Positions 41,672-50,919 are shown, counted from the stretch's first letter. The stretch: 56,852 nt of DNA from Streptomyces xanthophaeus (GCF_000725805.1 NZ_KL647137.1:271489-328340); one strand, 5' to 3'. Notes: generated from the sequence alone by a model not told the origin. Translations and numbers: made by a program.

Positions 41672-42967
41672 ATGCAAGACGGCGCCAACTACTACATCCC
41701 CGCCGCGGTGCTGGGCCTTGCCGTGCTGGTGAAGTCGCCGGCGCTCGTGCGGGGGTGGCGCGATCCGACGGTCAGGGCGGTGAACGCCCTGTTGCTCCTG
41801 CCCTGCGCGGGCTTCCTCTTCTCCGCCCCGCCCACCGTCACCGCGGTCAACCGGATCACCGGGGTCAGCAACCTCTCCGCCCTCCTCGTCCACTGCATCA
41901 TGACGGCCTATGCGTGCGCGTCCCTGGTGCTGTTGGTCCACTGGCGCGCGGACCCGGCGGAGTCCGTCCGTACGCGCCGGTGCGTACGGGCGTGGAAGGC
42001 CGGCTGCGCAGTGGTGATCGCGGCCCTCGTGGGGCTCTTCATCCTTGGGGACGTCCCGTTGGAGCGGCCCCGGGACTTCGACACCTACTACGCGACCACG
42101 CCGTTCGTGAGCGAGATGCTCGTGCTCTACCTGCTGGCGTACGTGGCCGCCGGCGTGGCCACGACCGGCCTGTGCTGGAGCTGGATGCGCGACATCGGCA
42201 GGAAGGCCGACCCCGAGGAGAGGACGGCGCTCGAAACGTCCCTGTGGGTGGGGCTGCTGGTGCTGGTGGTCGGAGGTCTGGGCAACGTCATCTTCGGCCT
42301 GGTCAAACTGACAGCCATCGCCGCCCGTTGGGCGGGCCGGGACTGGGACGCGCTCAACGGAGTCCTGTCGCACTTCATGTCGGCCAGCGGGACCGTGATC
42401 GGAGTGGGACTCCTCGTGCCGGCGTACGGACCCGGGCTGATCGACCGGGTCTGGCGGCCCCTGCTCTCTCTCGCCGCCCTGCGGCCGCTGTGGCGTCTGG
42501 TCCGGCGTTCCCGTCCCACCCCCGGGCGCACGATGTTCCTTCCGCCGTCCTGGTACGCGGGACCCGAGCAGGTGCTGCTCTACCGGATGACCACCATCCA
42601 CGACTGGATGCTCGAACTGGGCGGCCACTGCTCGGACGCCGTACGCGAGCGCGCCTACCGGGAGAGCCGGGTGCGAGGGGCGGGGGAGCGCGAAGCGGTG
42701 GCTGCGGGCCTCGCCGCCATGTTCACGGCCGCGGGCGACGCCCGGGCCCGCGAGGCGCCTGCCTCGGCGGAGGAAGGCGTCCTCGCGGCGGCCGCCGTGC
42801 GGGCGGCGGAGGCGGGGGACCGTGACCTCCTCGGGTCGATCTCGCGGGCCCTGGCGGTCGAGCCCGGGGCCGACCCGGGGCGGCGTACGCCGGTGCGTGA
42901 GCACGTCGGCGAGGGGGCCCACCCCCGTGGGGCCCCTCGCCGACCGCTGCGTTCAGGGAGACGCTAG
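41672..42967 (+). CDS. MAB_1171c-family seven-helix membrane protein
   Basis: A 431-aa membrane protein. Seven hydrophobic segments can be traced (about residues 7-25, 35-53, 66-90, 106-125, 145-168, 187-209, 228-250), followed by a ~180-residue cytoplasmic domain of the DUF6545 type (RTMFLPPSWYAGPEQVLLYRM region, then ELGGHCSDAVRERAYRE). The family is named a putative transporter but no function is established. ATG 41672 lies 2 nt after the metallopeptidase stop, so the two are translationally linked. The arrangement regulator, intracellular metallopeptidase and 7TM protein suggests a membrane-signalled proteolytic switch (inference). The last ~50 residues are Arg/Pro-rich. Confidence 0.88.
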   Translation: MQDGANYYIPAAVLGLAVLVKSPALVRGWRDPTVRAVNALLLLPCAGFLFSAPPTVTAVNRITGVSNLSALLVHCIMTAYACASLVLLVHWRADPAESVRTRRCVRAWKAGCAVVIAALVGLFILGDVPLERPRDFDTYYATTPFVSEMLVLYLLAYVAAGVATTGLCWSWMRDIGRKADPEERTALETSLWVGLLVLVVGGLGNVIFGLVKLTAIAARWAGRDWDALNGVLSHFMSASGTVIGVGLLVPAYGPGLIDRVWRPLLSLAALRPLWRLVRRSRPTPGRTMFLPPSWYAGPEQVLLYRMTTIHDWMLELGGHCSDAVRERAYRESRVRGAGEREAVAAGLAAMFTAAGDARAREAPASAEEGVLAAAAVRAAEAGDRDLLGSISRALAVEPGADPGRRTPVREHVGEGAHPRGAPRRPLRSGRR

Positions 42968-42984
42968 CCGTTCACGGCCGGTAG

Positions 42985-43000
42985 ATCAACTGGAGTTGAT
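42985..43000. terminator. Hairpin ATCAACT-GG-AGTTGAT downstream of 7TM gene
   Basis: Perfect 7-bp stem with a 2-nt centre, 18 nt after the membrane-protein stop and between convergent genes; followed by TTCC. Possibly bidirectional. Confidence 0.55.
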
Positions 43001-43045
43001 TCCCCATCAACGCTGGGTGGGTTCCGGCGGGTTTGGACTCCACGA

Positions 43046-43061
43046 CGGACCTAGAGGTCCG
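43046..43061. terminator. Palindrome CGGACCT-AG-AGGTCCG over the stop of the minus-strand gene
   Basis: Perfect 7-bp arms with a 2-nt centre, spanning the stop codon of the hypothetical gene at 43051. With the hairpin at 42985 it may end transcription from both sides. Confidence 0.45.
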
Positions 43062-43638
43062 GCAGGTCCAAGCGGCTCAGGAAACGCCCGGGCCAGGAGT
43101 ACAGGGCGCCGCTGAAGGAGAGGTTGCGGGTGTAGGCGCCCTCCAGCAGGACCGCCAGCCCGATGTCCAGTCCGTCGGCGTTGCCCTGGGCGATGCCCGA
43201 GATGCTCCGCGGGTGGCGCCACTGCGAGCGCGTCATCGTGACGACGGCGCCCTCGCGCCGCAGCTCATGGCGGCACTTCCCGTCGAGCACCTGGTAGCGG
43301 TACGAGCGTCCGGCGATCTCGATGCGCAGCGCCCGCCCGCGCGCCGTCACGGCCAGGTGGCGGCGCTTGACCTTGCCCGTCCAGCCGTCGGCGGTCAGCG
43401 AGATCCGGGCCAGGCGGGGCAGTTCGCGGAAGCCGTAGCCCCAGAAGGTCATCGGCGGGATCCCGTGGCCCGACACCCAGGCGCCGAGCTCCTCCCGTTG
43501 GGCGTCCGTCTCCGCGGGGGACGTCAGCTCGACCGGACCGAGGCCGGGCACGGAGCCCGACCAGACGTGGATGCCCATCCTGCCGAGCCGGCCCTGGAGC
43601 GAACCGGCATGGGTGAGTTCGAACTGAATGCTGTGCAC
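43051..43638 (-). CDS. Conserved-looking hypothetical protein (195 aa)
   Basis: A cytosolic beta-rich protein starting MHSIQFELTHAGSLQGRLGR, with TFWGYGFRELPRLARISLTADGW in the middle and a basic region (KVKRRHLAVTARGRALRIEI). Strong codon bias supports a real gene. I recognise no family. The GTG start follows a GGGGGG stretch by about 6 nt. It converges with the MAB_1171c operon and is not obviously linked to it. Confidence 0.72.
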   Translation of the reverse strand: MHSIQFELTHAGSLQGRLGRMGIHVWSGSVPGLGPVELTSPAETDAQREELGAWVSGHGIPPMTFWGYGFRELPRLARISLTADGWTGKVKRRHLAVTARGRALRIEIAGRSYRYQVLDGKCRHELRREGAVVTMTRSQWRHPRSISGIAQGNADGLDIGLAVLLEGAYTRNLSFSGALYSWPGRFLSRLDLPDL

Positions 43639-43705
43639 GTGGTGCCCCCCGATCGGATGGGCCGAGGCTATCCACCGAGGTGAGCGGCCCGGCGACGGGG
43701 GCTGG

Positions 43706-44029
43706 TCAGCGGGTGGGACGCCGGGCCTGGACGGGGTGGCTCAGGGCCTGCTGGCCTCCCGAGGCCAGCATCCGGACCTCGCCCTGGTCGCTGATCTCGG
43801 CACGGATGATCCCGGTGTCGTCGGCGTAGACGGGATGGCCGCCCGGACCCGCCTGCGCGGTGCGCGCGACGACCACGGTGTCCGAGACCTCCCCGGAGCC
43901 GTCGACCCCGAACACCAGCTCGTAGACATCCTCACGGTCCTCGCCCACCACGTACCTCCAGAAGATCCCGCCGCCGCGCGGACCGCGCCGACGGGCCGCG
44001 TACCAACGTGCCCCATGGGCCACGGCCAC
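43706..44029 (-). CDS. Small hypothetical protein (107 aa)
   Basis: VAVAHGARWYAARRRGPRGG is followed by GIFWRYVVGEDREDVYELVFG and an acidic, strand-rich body ending in a basic tail. No family recognised. Several GTG codons lie near the start; 44029 is a guess and 44023 or 44044 are equally possible. Good codon bias in the middle supports coding. Divergent from the DUF4180 gene with ~140 bp between. Confidence 0.6.
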   Translation of the reverse strand: MAVAHGARWYAARRRGPRGGGIFWRYVVGEDREDVYELVFGVDGSGEVSDTVVVARTAQAGPGGHPVYADDTGIIRAEISDQGEVRMLASGGQQALSHPVQARRPTR

Positions 44030-44170
44030 GGCACGCGCCACGCGGCACCGGGACCCGACCGGGGGACGCCACCACCCGCCGGTGGCCGCAGGCCGGGGCG
44101 GGCGCGAGCCGGCCGCTTCCGGTCGGATAACGGATCGACGGCCCTTCCCGCCCGGCGGTAGCCTCGCCCG

Positions 44171-44551
44171 ATGGCCACCTTGCAGACGATCCACGACGTG
44201 CCCGTCCTGATGTGCCCCGCCGAGGGCGACCTGATCCGCGGCGAGGGCGACGCCCTGGACCTCATCGGCGACGCCGGTTACCAGGGGGCCCAGTGGGTCG
44301 CGGTACCCGCCGAGCGCTTCGACGAGAGCTTCTACCTGCTGAGCACCCGCGTCGCCGGCGACATCGTCCAGAAGTTCGCCAACTACCGTCTGGGCCTCGC
44401 CGTCCTCGGCGACATCTCCCGCCACACGACGGCAAGTCCGGCCCTGCGCGACTTCGTCCGCGAGTGCAACCGCGGCCGCCAGACCTGGTTCCTCGCCGAC
44501 GCCGCCGAACTGGACGACCGCCTGGCTCCTGCGACCCCGCAGGGTCCGTGA
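44171..44551 (+). CDS. DUF4180 domain protein
   Basis: A 126-aa cytosolic protein matching DUF4180 along its length: DALDLIGDAGYQGAQWVAVP, ERFDESFYLLSTRVAGDIVQKF, NYRLGLAVLGDIS and RDFVRECNRGRQTWFL. Biochemical function of the family is unknown. TAGCCT lies 6 nt before the ATG and no ribosome site is present, so the mRNA is probably leaderless. It converges with the methyltransferase gene, 4 bp apart. Confidence 0.9.
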   Translation: MATLQTIHDVPVLMCPAEGDLIRGEGDALDLIGDAGYQGAQWVAVPAERFDESFYLLSTRVAGDIVQKFANYRLGLAVLGDISRHTTASPALRDFVRECNRGRQTWFLADAAELDDRLAPATPQGP

Positions 44552-44555
44552 CCGG

Positions 44556-45350
44556 TCAGTCCACGCGCCGGGCCCGGAGCAGGTTCGGCGCCAGGTCCTC
44601 CTCCAGCACGAGGCCGGCCGCCGCGAGTTCCGTGCCGAGGGCTTCCCGCGTCAGGGGCCACAGGAGGAACGTCTCCCGGGCCCGGCGCAGGATCCGGCCC
44701 GCACGGCACACCACGTAGGAGTAGTCGTAGCGGATCAGGCCGTCCTCGGCGCACCGGGTGAGCTGCCCGCCGTACGTGTCGATGCCCAGGCGGACCTGCC
44801 CCAGCCCGCGGTGGACGGGATGGGCGGGGAGCCGGGACGGCGGGCGGTCCAGGAAGAGCAGCCCGCCCGGCACCAGGAGTGCGGCCAGCGCCTGCCACAG
44901 CCTGCGCCGCTCCTCGGGCGGCAGGCAGGGCACCATCCGCAGACAGACGGCCAGATCGGCCAGACCGGCCATGCCGCCGAGCGACAGGTCGAGGGCGGAG
45001 CAGGCGTGCACCGTCACCCGGTCCCCGGCCGGACCTCCCGCCGGGGGATGCAGCCGGGAGAGCAGGACGGCCCGCATCGCCGCCGCGGGTTCCACGGCGT
45101 GCACCGGCACGATCGAGGCGCCGATCAGCACCCCGGTCACCAGACCGGTGCCCGCGCCGGCCTCGACGATCCCGATCCGGGCGGCCGCCGCCGGAGCGGC
45201 CAGCGCGAGTGCGTGCCGGTGGTAGGCGCGGGCGTGCAGCAGGTCGTAGAACTCGGCCGACACGGCGTACGCCTCACCGGGGCGCCCCGCGGACGCCGGG
45301 CGCTCCGGTGAGGCGGGACGGCCCGGTGTCAAGTCCACCCGTATGTCCAT
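44556..45350 (-). CDS. Class I SAM-dependent methyltransferase
   Basis: A 264-aa cytosolic methyltransferase. After a Pro-rich start, AVSAEFYDLLHARAYHRHAL leads to the SAM motif I GIVEAGAGTGLVTGVLI (residues ~60-76) and the acidic loop end HAVEPAAAMRAVL; DLAVCLRMVPCLPPEERRRL follows. Methyl acceptor unknown. On the complementary strand CATGAT lies 6 nt before the ATG, so the message may be leaderless. It is downstream of the EF-G-like gene on the same strand, 121 bp away. Confidence 0.88.
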   Translation of the reverse strand: MDIRVDLTPGRPASPERPASAGRPGEAYAVSAEFYDLLHARAYHRHALALAAPAAAARIGIVEAGAGTGLVTGVLIGASIVPVHAVEPAAAMRAVLLSRLHPPAGGPAGDRVTVHACSALDLSLGGMAGLADLAVCLRMVPCLPPEERRRLWQALAALLVPGGLLFLDRPPSRLPAHPVHRGLGQVRLGIDTYGGQLTRCAEDGLIRYDYSYVVCRAGRILRRARETFLLWPLTREALGTELAAAGLVLEEDLAPNLLRARRVD

Positions 45351-45471
45351 CGGGCCATCATGACCGCACGGGCCCCGGCCCACGAGCACGCGATCCGGCC
45401 ACCGGGGCCGGTCACCGCCCCGCCCCGGCCGGAGGGCCGGAACGGGGCGGAACAGGGCCGGACAGGTGCGG

Positions 45472-47547
45472 CTAGCCGCCCAGCACCACCGCTGCGACCG
45501 ACGGCGGTACCGGAGCGAGGACCGTGGGCCGGGCCGTGAAGGTGCCCCGGCCCTGGGTCCGGCCGCGCAGCCTCGACGCGTAGCCGAAGAGCTCGGCCAG
45601 CGGCACGGCCGCCGTGACCACCGCCGTCCCGGACGTGGAAGTGGAGCCCGAGACCCGGCCGCGGCGGGCCGCGAGGTCACCGAGCACCGCTCCCACGCCG
45701 TCCTCCGGAACGGTCACCGTCACCTCCACCACCGGCTCCAGCAGTTCCACGTCCGCGGTGCGCAGGGCCGCGCGCAGCGCGAACCGCCCCGCCGCCCGGA
45801 ACGCCAGCTCCGAGGAGTCCTTGGAGTGGGTCGCCCCGTCGGTGAGAGTGACCCGCAGACCCGTCACCGGATAGCCGCCGAGGGGTCCCTCCACGAGGGC
45901 GTCCCGGCAGCCGGCCTCCACGGCGCGCGCGTACTCCTGCGGCACCCGCCCGCCGACGACCGCCGAACGGAATTCAAAGCCCGCTGCCTCCTCCAGCGGT
46001 TCCACGTCGATGACGACGTGCGCGAACTGGCCAGCGCCACCGTCCTGTTTGACGTGCCGGTACACCAGGCCGGTCACCCCGCGCACCACGGTCTCCCGGT
46101 AGGAGACCTGCGGACGCCCGACCACGACCTCCACGCCCTGGCCGCGGCGGATCTTCTCCACCGCGACCTCCAGGTGGAGTTCGCCCATCCCCGACAGCAC
46201 GGTCTGGCCGGTCTCCGCGTCCGAGCGCACCTTCAGGGAGGGGTCCTCCTCGACGAGGCGCGCCAGCGCCGACGCCAGCCGTCCGGTGTCCACGCTGCGG
46301 CGGGCCTCGACCGCGACCGACACCACGGGCTCGGCCACCGAAGGCGGTTCGAGGACCAGCGGTGCCCCCGGGGCACAAAGGGTCGTACCGGCCCGGGCGG
46401 CCTTCAGGCCGATCACGGCGACGATGTCACCCGCGAGGGCCTCCTCCCGTTCCTCGTGCCGGTCCGCCTGCACCCGCAGGATCCGCCCGACCCGCTCGGT
46501 GCGGCCCGTCGCGGCGTCCAGGACGGACTCGCCCTTGCGGAGCGTGCCCGCGTAGACCCGTACGTAGGTGAGCCGACCGGTCGGCGTCGCCGTCACCTTG
46601 AAGGCGAGCGCGGCGAACGGCTCCGCCGGATCGGGGGCGCGCTCCTGATCCGCTCCGCCCGCCGTACCCCGGACCGGCGGCATGTCGGCGGGGGACGGCA
46701 GGTACGCGAGGACCGCGTCAAGCAGCGGCTCGATCCCGCGGTTGCGGTACGCCGAGCCGCACAGCACGACCACGCCGTCCCCGCGCAGCGTCAGCTCCCG
46801 CAGGGCGCGGGCCAGCGTCGCCCCGGTCAGGGCGCCGTCCGCGCAGAACTCCTCCAGCGCGTCCGCGTGCAGCTCGGCCACGGTCTCCTCCAGGAGCCGG
46901 CGCCGAAGCTGCGCCTCCTTTTGCAGCGGCTCGGGCACCGGGCCCCGCTCGACGGCCGCGCCGCCCGTGGGCCAGACCAGCGCACGCATCTCAAGCAGGT
47001 CGACGACACCGGTGAAGCCGTCCTCCCGGCCGATGGGCAGCTGGACCACCAGCGGTACGACGCCCAGGCGTTCGCGCAGGGAGGCGACGGCCGTGTCCAG
47101 GTCGGCGCCCGCCCGGTCGAGCTTGTTGACGAAGGCGATCCGCGGCACCCCGTGCCGGTCCGCCTGGCGCCACACCGACTCGCTCTGCGGCTCGACCCCG
47201 GCGACGGCGTCGAACACCGCGACCGCCCCGTCCAGGACGCGCAGGGAGCGCTCGACCTCGTCGGAGAAGTCGACGTGCCCCGGGGTGTCGATCAGGTTGA
47301 CGCGGTGACCGCCCCAGGCGCAGCTCACGGCCGCGGCGAAGATGGTGATGCCGCGGTCGCGTTCCTGGGCGTCGAAGTCGGTGACGGTCGTGCCCTCGTG
47401 GACCTCGCCGCGCTTGTGGATGGCGCCGGTGGCGAACAGGATGCGTTCGGTGATCGTGGTCTTGCCGGCGTCGACGTGGGCGAGGATGCCCAGGTTGCGG
47501 ACGGCGGTGGGAGCGGTGGTGACGAGGGGTCGTCGGTCGGTGCGCAT
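45472..47547 (-). CDS. Elongation factor G paralogue (FusA2/FusB-like translational GTPase)
   Basis: A 691-aa translational GTPase. G1 AHVDAGKTT (near residue 24), G2 RGITI, G3 DTPGHVDF, G4 NKLD and the CGSAYRN G5-like loop are all present, followed by domains II-V with [15 protein letters not shown] and the domain IV part [13 protein letters not shown]. Length and order match EF-G, but the sequence diverges from housekeeping EF-G and no rps/tuf genes adjoin it. It could be an alternative EF-G, a ribosome-protection factor or a recycling factor. ATG 47547 with GAAAGG ~11 nt upstream. A 386-bp leader region containing a small ORF precedes it, suggesting leader-peptide control (inference). Confidence 0.92.
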   Translation of the reverse strand: MRTDRRPLVTTAPTAVRNLGILAHVDAGKTTITERILFATGAIHKRGEVHEGTTVTDFDAQERDRGITIFAAAVSCAWGGHRVNLIDTPGHVDFSDEVERSLRVLDGAVAVFDAVAGVEPQSESVWRQADRHGVPRIAFVNKLDRAGADLDTAVASLRERLGVVPLVVQLPIGREDGFTGVVDLLEMRALVWPTGGAAVERGPVPEPLQKEAQLRRRLLEETVAELHADALEEFCADGALTGATLARALRELTLRGDGVVVLCGSAYRNRGIEPLLDAVLAYLPSPADMPPVRGTAGGADQERAPDPAEPFAALAFKVTATPTGRLTYVRVYAGTLRKGESVLDAATGRTERVGRILRVQADRHEEREEALAGDIVAVIGLKAARAGTTLCAPGAPLVLEPPSVAEPVVSVAVEARRSVDTGRLASALARLVEEDPSLKVRSDAETGQTVLSGMGELHLEVAVEKIRRGQGVEVVVGRPQVSYRETVVRGVTGLVYRHVKQDGGAGQFAHVVIDVEPLEEAAGFEFRSAVVGGRVPQEYARAVEAGCRDALVEGPLGGYPVTGLRVTLTDGATHSKDSSELAFRAAGRFALRAALRTADVELLEPVVEVTVTVPEDGVGAVLGDLAARRGRVSGSTSTSGTAVVTAAVPLAELFGYASRLRGRTQGRGTFTARPTVLAPVPPSVAAVVLGG

Positions 47548-47631
47548 GGCCCGAGGCCTTTCGAACGGTGTGGAAACAGGCAGCGCGATGCCCGGGACGG
47601 CGCAGCGGGCGCCCCTCCACCGCCGCAGGGG

Positions 47632-47646
47632 GCCCGGCTGCCGGGC
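47632..47646 (-). other. Hairpin GCCCGG-CTG-CCGGGC in EF-G paralogue leader
   Basis: A 6-bp perfect stem in the leader between the small ORF and the EF-G-like start. The whole stretch 47548-47741 is rich in G/C runs able to pair in alternative ways, as in attenuators, but I cannot fold it here. Confidence 0.4.
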
Positions 47647-47741
47647 ACGGGGCCGGGGCAGGGGGCACGGAGGCAGCGGGAGGAACGGGGACCGAGGGAG
47701 CGTCACGGGATGCGGTGACGGCCGCGCAGCCGGCACCGGGC

Positions 47742-47810
47742 CTAGTGAGACACCGGGATCACGTCGTACCGGGACGGGGGAACGGCGGCGGCGGTGCGGT
47801 GCTTGCACAT
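47742..47810 (-). CDS. 22-codon leader ORF upstream of EF-G paralogue
   Basis: On the minus strand an ATG-TAG frame encodes [18 protein letters not shown] plus four residues. AAGGGG lies 9 nt before the ATG, a good ribosome site. It ends about 195 nt before the EF-G-like start and is transcribed in the same direction. Short ORFs at such positions often sense translation state, for example ahead of erm or tetM genes. Coding is supported only by ribosome site and position; it could be chance. Confidence 0.5.
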   Translation of the reverse strand: MCKHRTAAAVPPSRYDVIPVSH

Positions 47811-47933
47811 GGCCCGGTTCCCCTTCTCTTCGCTCGGCATCGGACACGCGGTGCCCTGTCGGCAGCGCGTGGTGTGAGTGTAGGGAAGAAGAGGGGCCGG
47901 GGGCACGGGATTTGTTTTCCGGCCGTGGGAGCG

Positions 47934-49418
47934 TCAGTCGGCCCGGTGCGCCACCGGCAGCCGCAGCACCAGGCGCGCGCCGTACGGGCTCTCCTCGGCG
48001 GTGAGCGTCCCGCCGTGATGGGCGCTCAGGTCCCGGGCGATGGCCAGCCCGAGGCCCGCCCCGCCGTGGTCGCGGCTGCGGGAGTCGTCGAGGCGGGTGA
48101 AGCGCTCGAAGACCCGCTCCCGGTCGGCCGCGGGGATGCCGGGGCCGTCGTCGGTGACCTCCAGCACGGCGGTGCGCGACCCCGCGCCGTGCGTGGTGCG
48201 CAGGGTGACCTCCACCCGCCGGTCCGCGTAACGCTGCGCGTTGTCCAGCAGGTTGGTGACCACGCGGCGCAGCCACAGCGCGCTCCCGGTGATCTCGACG
48301 GCGCCTTCCAGGTCCAGGTGCACGGGCACCCGGTCGCCGAGCCGGGCGTCAACGGCCCCGCCCACCAGGGCGGTCAGGTCCAGGGGGTCGGCGGCGACGG
48401 GCTGGGCGGCGTCGATGCGGGCGAGGAGCAGCAGGTCCGCCGCGAGGTGCTGGAGCCGTTCGATGTCCTGGAGGGCCCCGCCGATCAGCTCGGGCCACAG
48501 TTCGGGGTCCCGGACCGCGAGGGCCACCTCCAGCTGCGTGCGCAGGACGGTGATGGGGCTGCGCAGTTCGTGCGAGGCGTCGGCGATGAACTGCCGCTGG
48601 CGGATCCCGGAGTCCTCCAGCCGGTCCAGGGTGTCGTTCATGGTCTGCGCCAGCCGGGCGACCTCGTCCTGGGTGGCCGGCACCGGGACCCGGCGGTGCA
48701 GGTCGCGGTCGGAGATCGCGGCGACCTCGGCGCGGATCGCTTCCACGGGCCTCAGCGCACGGCCGGTGACCCGCCAGGTCACCAGGGCGACGGTGGCCAG
48801 CAGGAGGGGCATGCCGATGACGAGGGCGGCGGTGGTGGTGTCGTCGGCCGCGTCCACGTCGCGCAGCGAGGCACCGGCGTAGACGACGGCCGGGCCGTTC
48901 GGGGTGTCGGTGATGACCTGGACCACCCGCTGGCGCTGGTGGCCGCCCAGCGGGTGGGCCTTCCAGGTCTGCAGGCGGGTCCCCGGCACCCCGGGCCCGG
49001 CCGGCCGGAACGCGGGTACGCCGATCAGGTTGGGGCTGGACAGCAGGACGCGGCCGTCGGCGCCCACCACCTGGACGAACTCGACGCCGCGGGCGACGAG
49101 CCGCGCGCGGTCGAGCCTCCCGGCCGCGGCGAGCTGCGCCACGGTGTCGGCCTGGCGCCGCGCGTCGTTCTCCGCGTTGCGCAGCAGATTGGCCTCCAGC
49201 AGCCCGAGCAGGGTGAACGAGGCGAGCGCCAGGGCCGCCGCTACGACCACGCTGGCGCCCACGGTGGCGCGTGCCCGCACGGTGGTCGGCCAGAGCCGCC
49301 GCAGCACCGGCCAGCGTTCCGGGGCCGCGGCAAGGAGCCTGCCGAGGGCGGTGGCCGGGCGGCTGTGCAGGAACCTCTCGTACGGCATCCGGTCGCGGAC
49401 GTGGGGACGCTCAGCCAC
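47934..49418 (-). CDS. OmpR-partner sensor histidine kinase
   Basis: A 494-aa membrane kinase. First helix near residues 49-69, an extracytoplasmic sensor domain (~75-180), a second helix ([20 protein letters not shown]), HAMP, HisKA with [16 protein letters not shown] (phospho-His), and HATPase with [18 protein letters not shown] and [17 protein letters not shown] 49418 overlaps the response regulator gene by 8 bp; ATG 49388 is an alternative. The partner is the adjacent OmpR-type regulator. The signal is unknown, though the PepSY-like membrane protein across the divergent promoter may be part of the sensing or output. Confidence 0.93.
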   Translation of the reverse strand: MAERPHVRDRMPYERFLHSRPATALGRLLAAAPERWPVLRRLWPTTVRARATVGASVVVAAALALASFTLLGLLEANLLRNAENDARRQADTVAQLAAAGRLDRARLVARGVEFVQVVGADGRVLLSSPNLIGVPAFRPAGPGVPGTRLQTWKAHPLGGHQRQRVVQVITDTPNGPAVVYAGASLRDVDAADDTTTAALVIGMPLLLATVALVTWRVTGRALRPVEAIRAEVAAISDRDLHRRVPVPATQDEVARLAQTMNDTLDRLEDSGIRQRQFIADASHELRSPITVLRTQLEVALAVRDPELWPELIGGALQDIERLQHLAADLLLLARIDAAQPVAADPLDLTALVGGAVDARLGDRVPVHLDLEGAVEITGSALWLRRVVTNLLDNAQRYADRRVEVTLRTTHGAGSRTAVLEVTDDGPGIPAADRERVFERFTRLDDSRSRDHGGAGLGLAIARDLSAHHGGTLTAEESPYGARLVLRLPVAHRAD

Positions 49419-50088
49419 CGTCGGCCGCCAGCCGGTACCCGGCGCCGCGCACGGTCTCCAGCGCGGCCCGGCCGAAGGGCGCGTCGATCTTGCGGCGTAC
49501 GGCGCTGACGTGGACCTCGAGGACATTGGGATCCCCGTCGAAGGCGCTGTCCCACACCTGCTCCAGGATGTCCCGTTTGGGCACCACCTCCCCGGCGCGA
49601 CGGCCCAGGCACTCCAGGACGGCGAACTCGCGCGCGGTCAGCCGTATCTCCGTACCGCCCCGGGAACACGACCGGCGGGCCGGGTCGAGCGCCAGGTCGC
49701 CGAAGTGCATCACCTGCGGGCGGCGGCGGCCCGTACGCCGCCCGAGCGCGCGGAGCCGGGCGACCAGCACGAGGTACGAGAACGGCTTGGAGAGGAAGTC
49801 GTCGGCGCCGGTGTCCAGGGCCTCCGCCTCGTCGTACTCGCCGTCCTTCGCCGTGAGCATCAAGATCCCCGACTCGTTGCCCGCCGCGCGCACCTTGGCG
49901 CACACGCGGTAGCCGTTGAGGCCGGGCAGCATGATGTCGAGCACGATCAGGTCGTAGTCGTGCTCGGTGGCCATCCACAGGCCCTGGAGCCCGTCGTGGG
50001 CCACGTCCACCGAGAAGCCCTCCGACTGAAGTCCCCGTTGCAGGGCCACGGCGAGCCGCCGTTCGTCCTCCACCACCAGTACGCGCAT
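49411..50088 (-). CDS. OmpR/PhoB-type response regulator
   Basis: A 225-aa regulator. Receiver: MRVLVVEDERRLAVAL, phospho-Asp in LIVLDIMLPGLNGYRVC, Thr/Lys positions in MLTAKDGE and DDFLSKPFSYLVL. Winged-helix output: IRLTAREFAVLECLGRRAGEVV, ending VRGAGYRLA. It shares an 8-bp overlap with the kinase gene. The divergent intergenic region contains three direct CTTCAG repeats spaced about one helical turn, the kind of site bound by OmpR-type dimers. Confidence 0.95.
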   Translation of the reverse strand: MRVLVVEDERRLAVALQRGLQSEGFSVDVAHDGLQGLWMATEHDYDLIVLDIMLPGLNGYRVCAKVRAAGNESGILMLTAKDGEYDEAEALDTGADDFLSKPFSYLVLVARLRALGRRTGRRRPQVMHFGDLALDPARRSCSRGGTEIRLTAREFAVLECLGRRAGEVVPKRDILEQVWDSAFDGDPNVLEVHVSAVRRKIDAPFGRAALETVRGAGYRLAADGG

Positions 50089-50120
50089 GCCGAACAGGGT
50101 CTCAGGCCCGGCCTTCGGCA

Positions 50121-50159
50121 GGCTGAAGAGGTCTTCAGGTGGCTTCAGCTGGGCTTCAG
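50121..50159. promoter_or_regulatory. Direct CTTCAG repeats, probable response-regulator boxes
   Basis: CTTCAG starts at 50133, 50143 and 50154 (spacings 10 and 11 nt), with an inverted copy CTGAAG at 50123-50128. The boxes lie between the response regulator gene and the PepSY-like gene and face the latter promoter, fitting activation by the phosphorylated regulator and possible autoregulation. Confidence 0.65.
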
Positions 50160-50224
50160 CATCGGCTCAGCATGCTCGGGCAGCGAGCCGGGCGCTGTGC
50201 CCGGTTGTCCAGAGGAGTACCGGT

Positions 50225-50866
50225 ATGTCTGAGTCGATCCCGCCGTCCGTGCAGCCCGAGCAGCCCGAGCAGCCCCAGCAGTCGGCGGACCGTGCCCCGG
50301 CCGCGGCCGAGAACCGGGGGCGCGCCGCCCTCGGCCGTCTGGTGCCCCGCAGCAAGGGCGCCCGGTGGGCGGTGCTGGGCGCGGCCGTGGTGGTCGTGGG
50401 CGGTGGCGTGGCGGCCGTGGCCGTGGCCGAGCACCACCACGGGCGCGGGGACCGCGGCCTGCACGTCGTACGGGCCGTGCCGGGCCACGGGGGTCCGGGC
50501 GAGCGCCGCCTCGAAGGCGTGGGCCCCGGACACGGCCGCGAGGAGGCCGCCCGCGAGGACGGTGCGCCGCTGAAGGCCGGCCCCAAGGAGCGCGGAGGCG
50601 CGGGCCTGCACGGGGTCCCGGGCCTGCGCGGCGGGTCCGCCGGTACCGCCCCCGCGCCGCTGCCCTCGCTGGCCATCGGTGACGCGGCCGACAAGGCGGC
50701 CGCGGCGGTGACCGGCGGGAAGGTGGAGAGCCTGCGGGTGGTCGCGCAGGAGGGCGGCGGAAGCGCCTGGCTCGCCGTGGTCCTCGGGCCGGACGGCGTC
50801 CGCCACGCGGTCACCGTCTCCGGCACGGACGGCTCGGTCTCCAGCAACACCACGCTCGACCGGTAA
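50225..50866 (+). CDS. Membrane protein with C-terminal PepSY-like domain
   Basis: A 213-aa protein. A Gln/Pro/Glu-rich cytoplasmic start, one helix (RWAVLGAAVVVVGGGVAAVA, ~residues 48-68), a Gly/Arg/His-rich linker with HHHGRGDRG, and an extracytoplasmic PepSY-like domain (AIGDAADKAAAAVTGGKVESL, then AWLAVVLGPDGVRHAVTV). PepSY domains are thought to inhibit proteases or tune sensors. AGAGGAG lies about 8 nt before the ATG. It is divergent from the two-component genes and carries the CTTCAG boxes in its promoter, so it is the likely target. Confidence 0.85.
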   Translation: MSESIPPSVQPEQPEQPQQSADRAPAAAENRGRAALGRLVPRSKGARWAVLGAAVVVVGGGVAAVAVAEHHHGRGDRGLHVVRAVPGHGGPGERRLEGVGPGHGREEAAREDGAPLKAGPKERGGAGLHGVPGLRGGSAGTAPAPLPSLAIGDAADKAAAAVTGGKVESLRVVAQEGGGSAWLAVVLGPDGVRHAVTVSGTDGSVSSNTTLDR

Positions 50867-50919
50867 CCCCGGTAACCGGCAGGGGTTCTCCGGCGTCCTT
50901 CCTGCCGGAGGTGGTGTCC

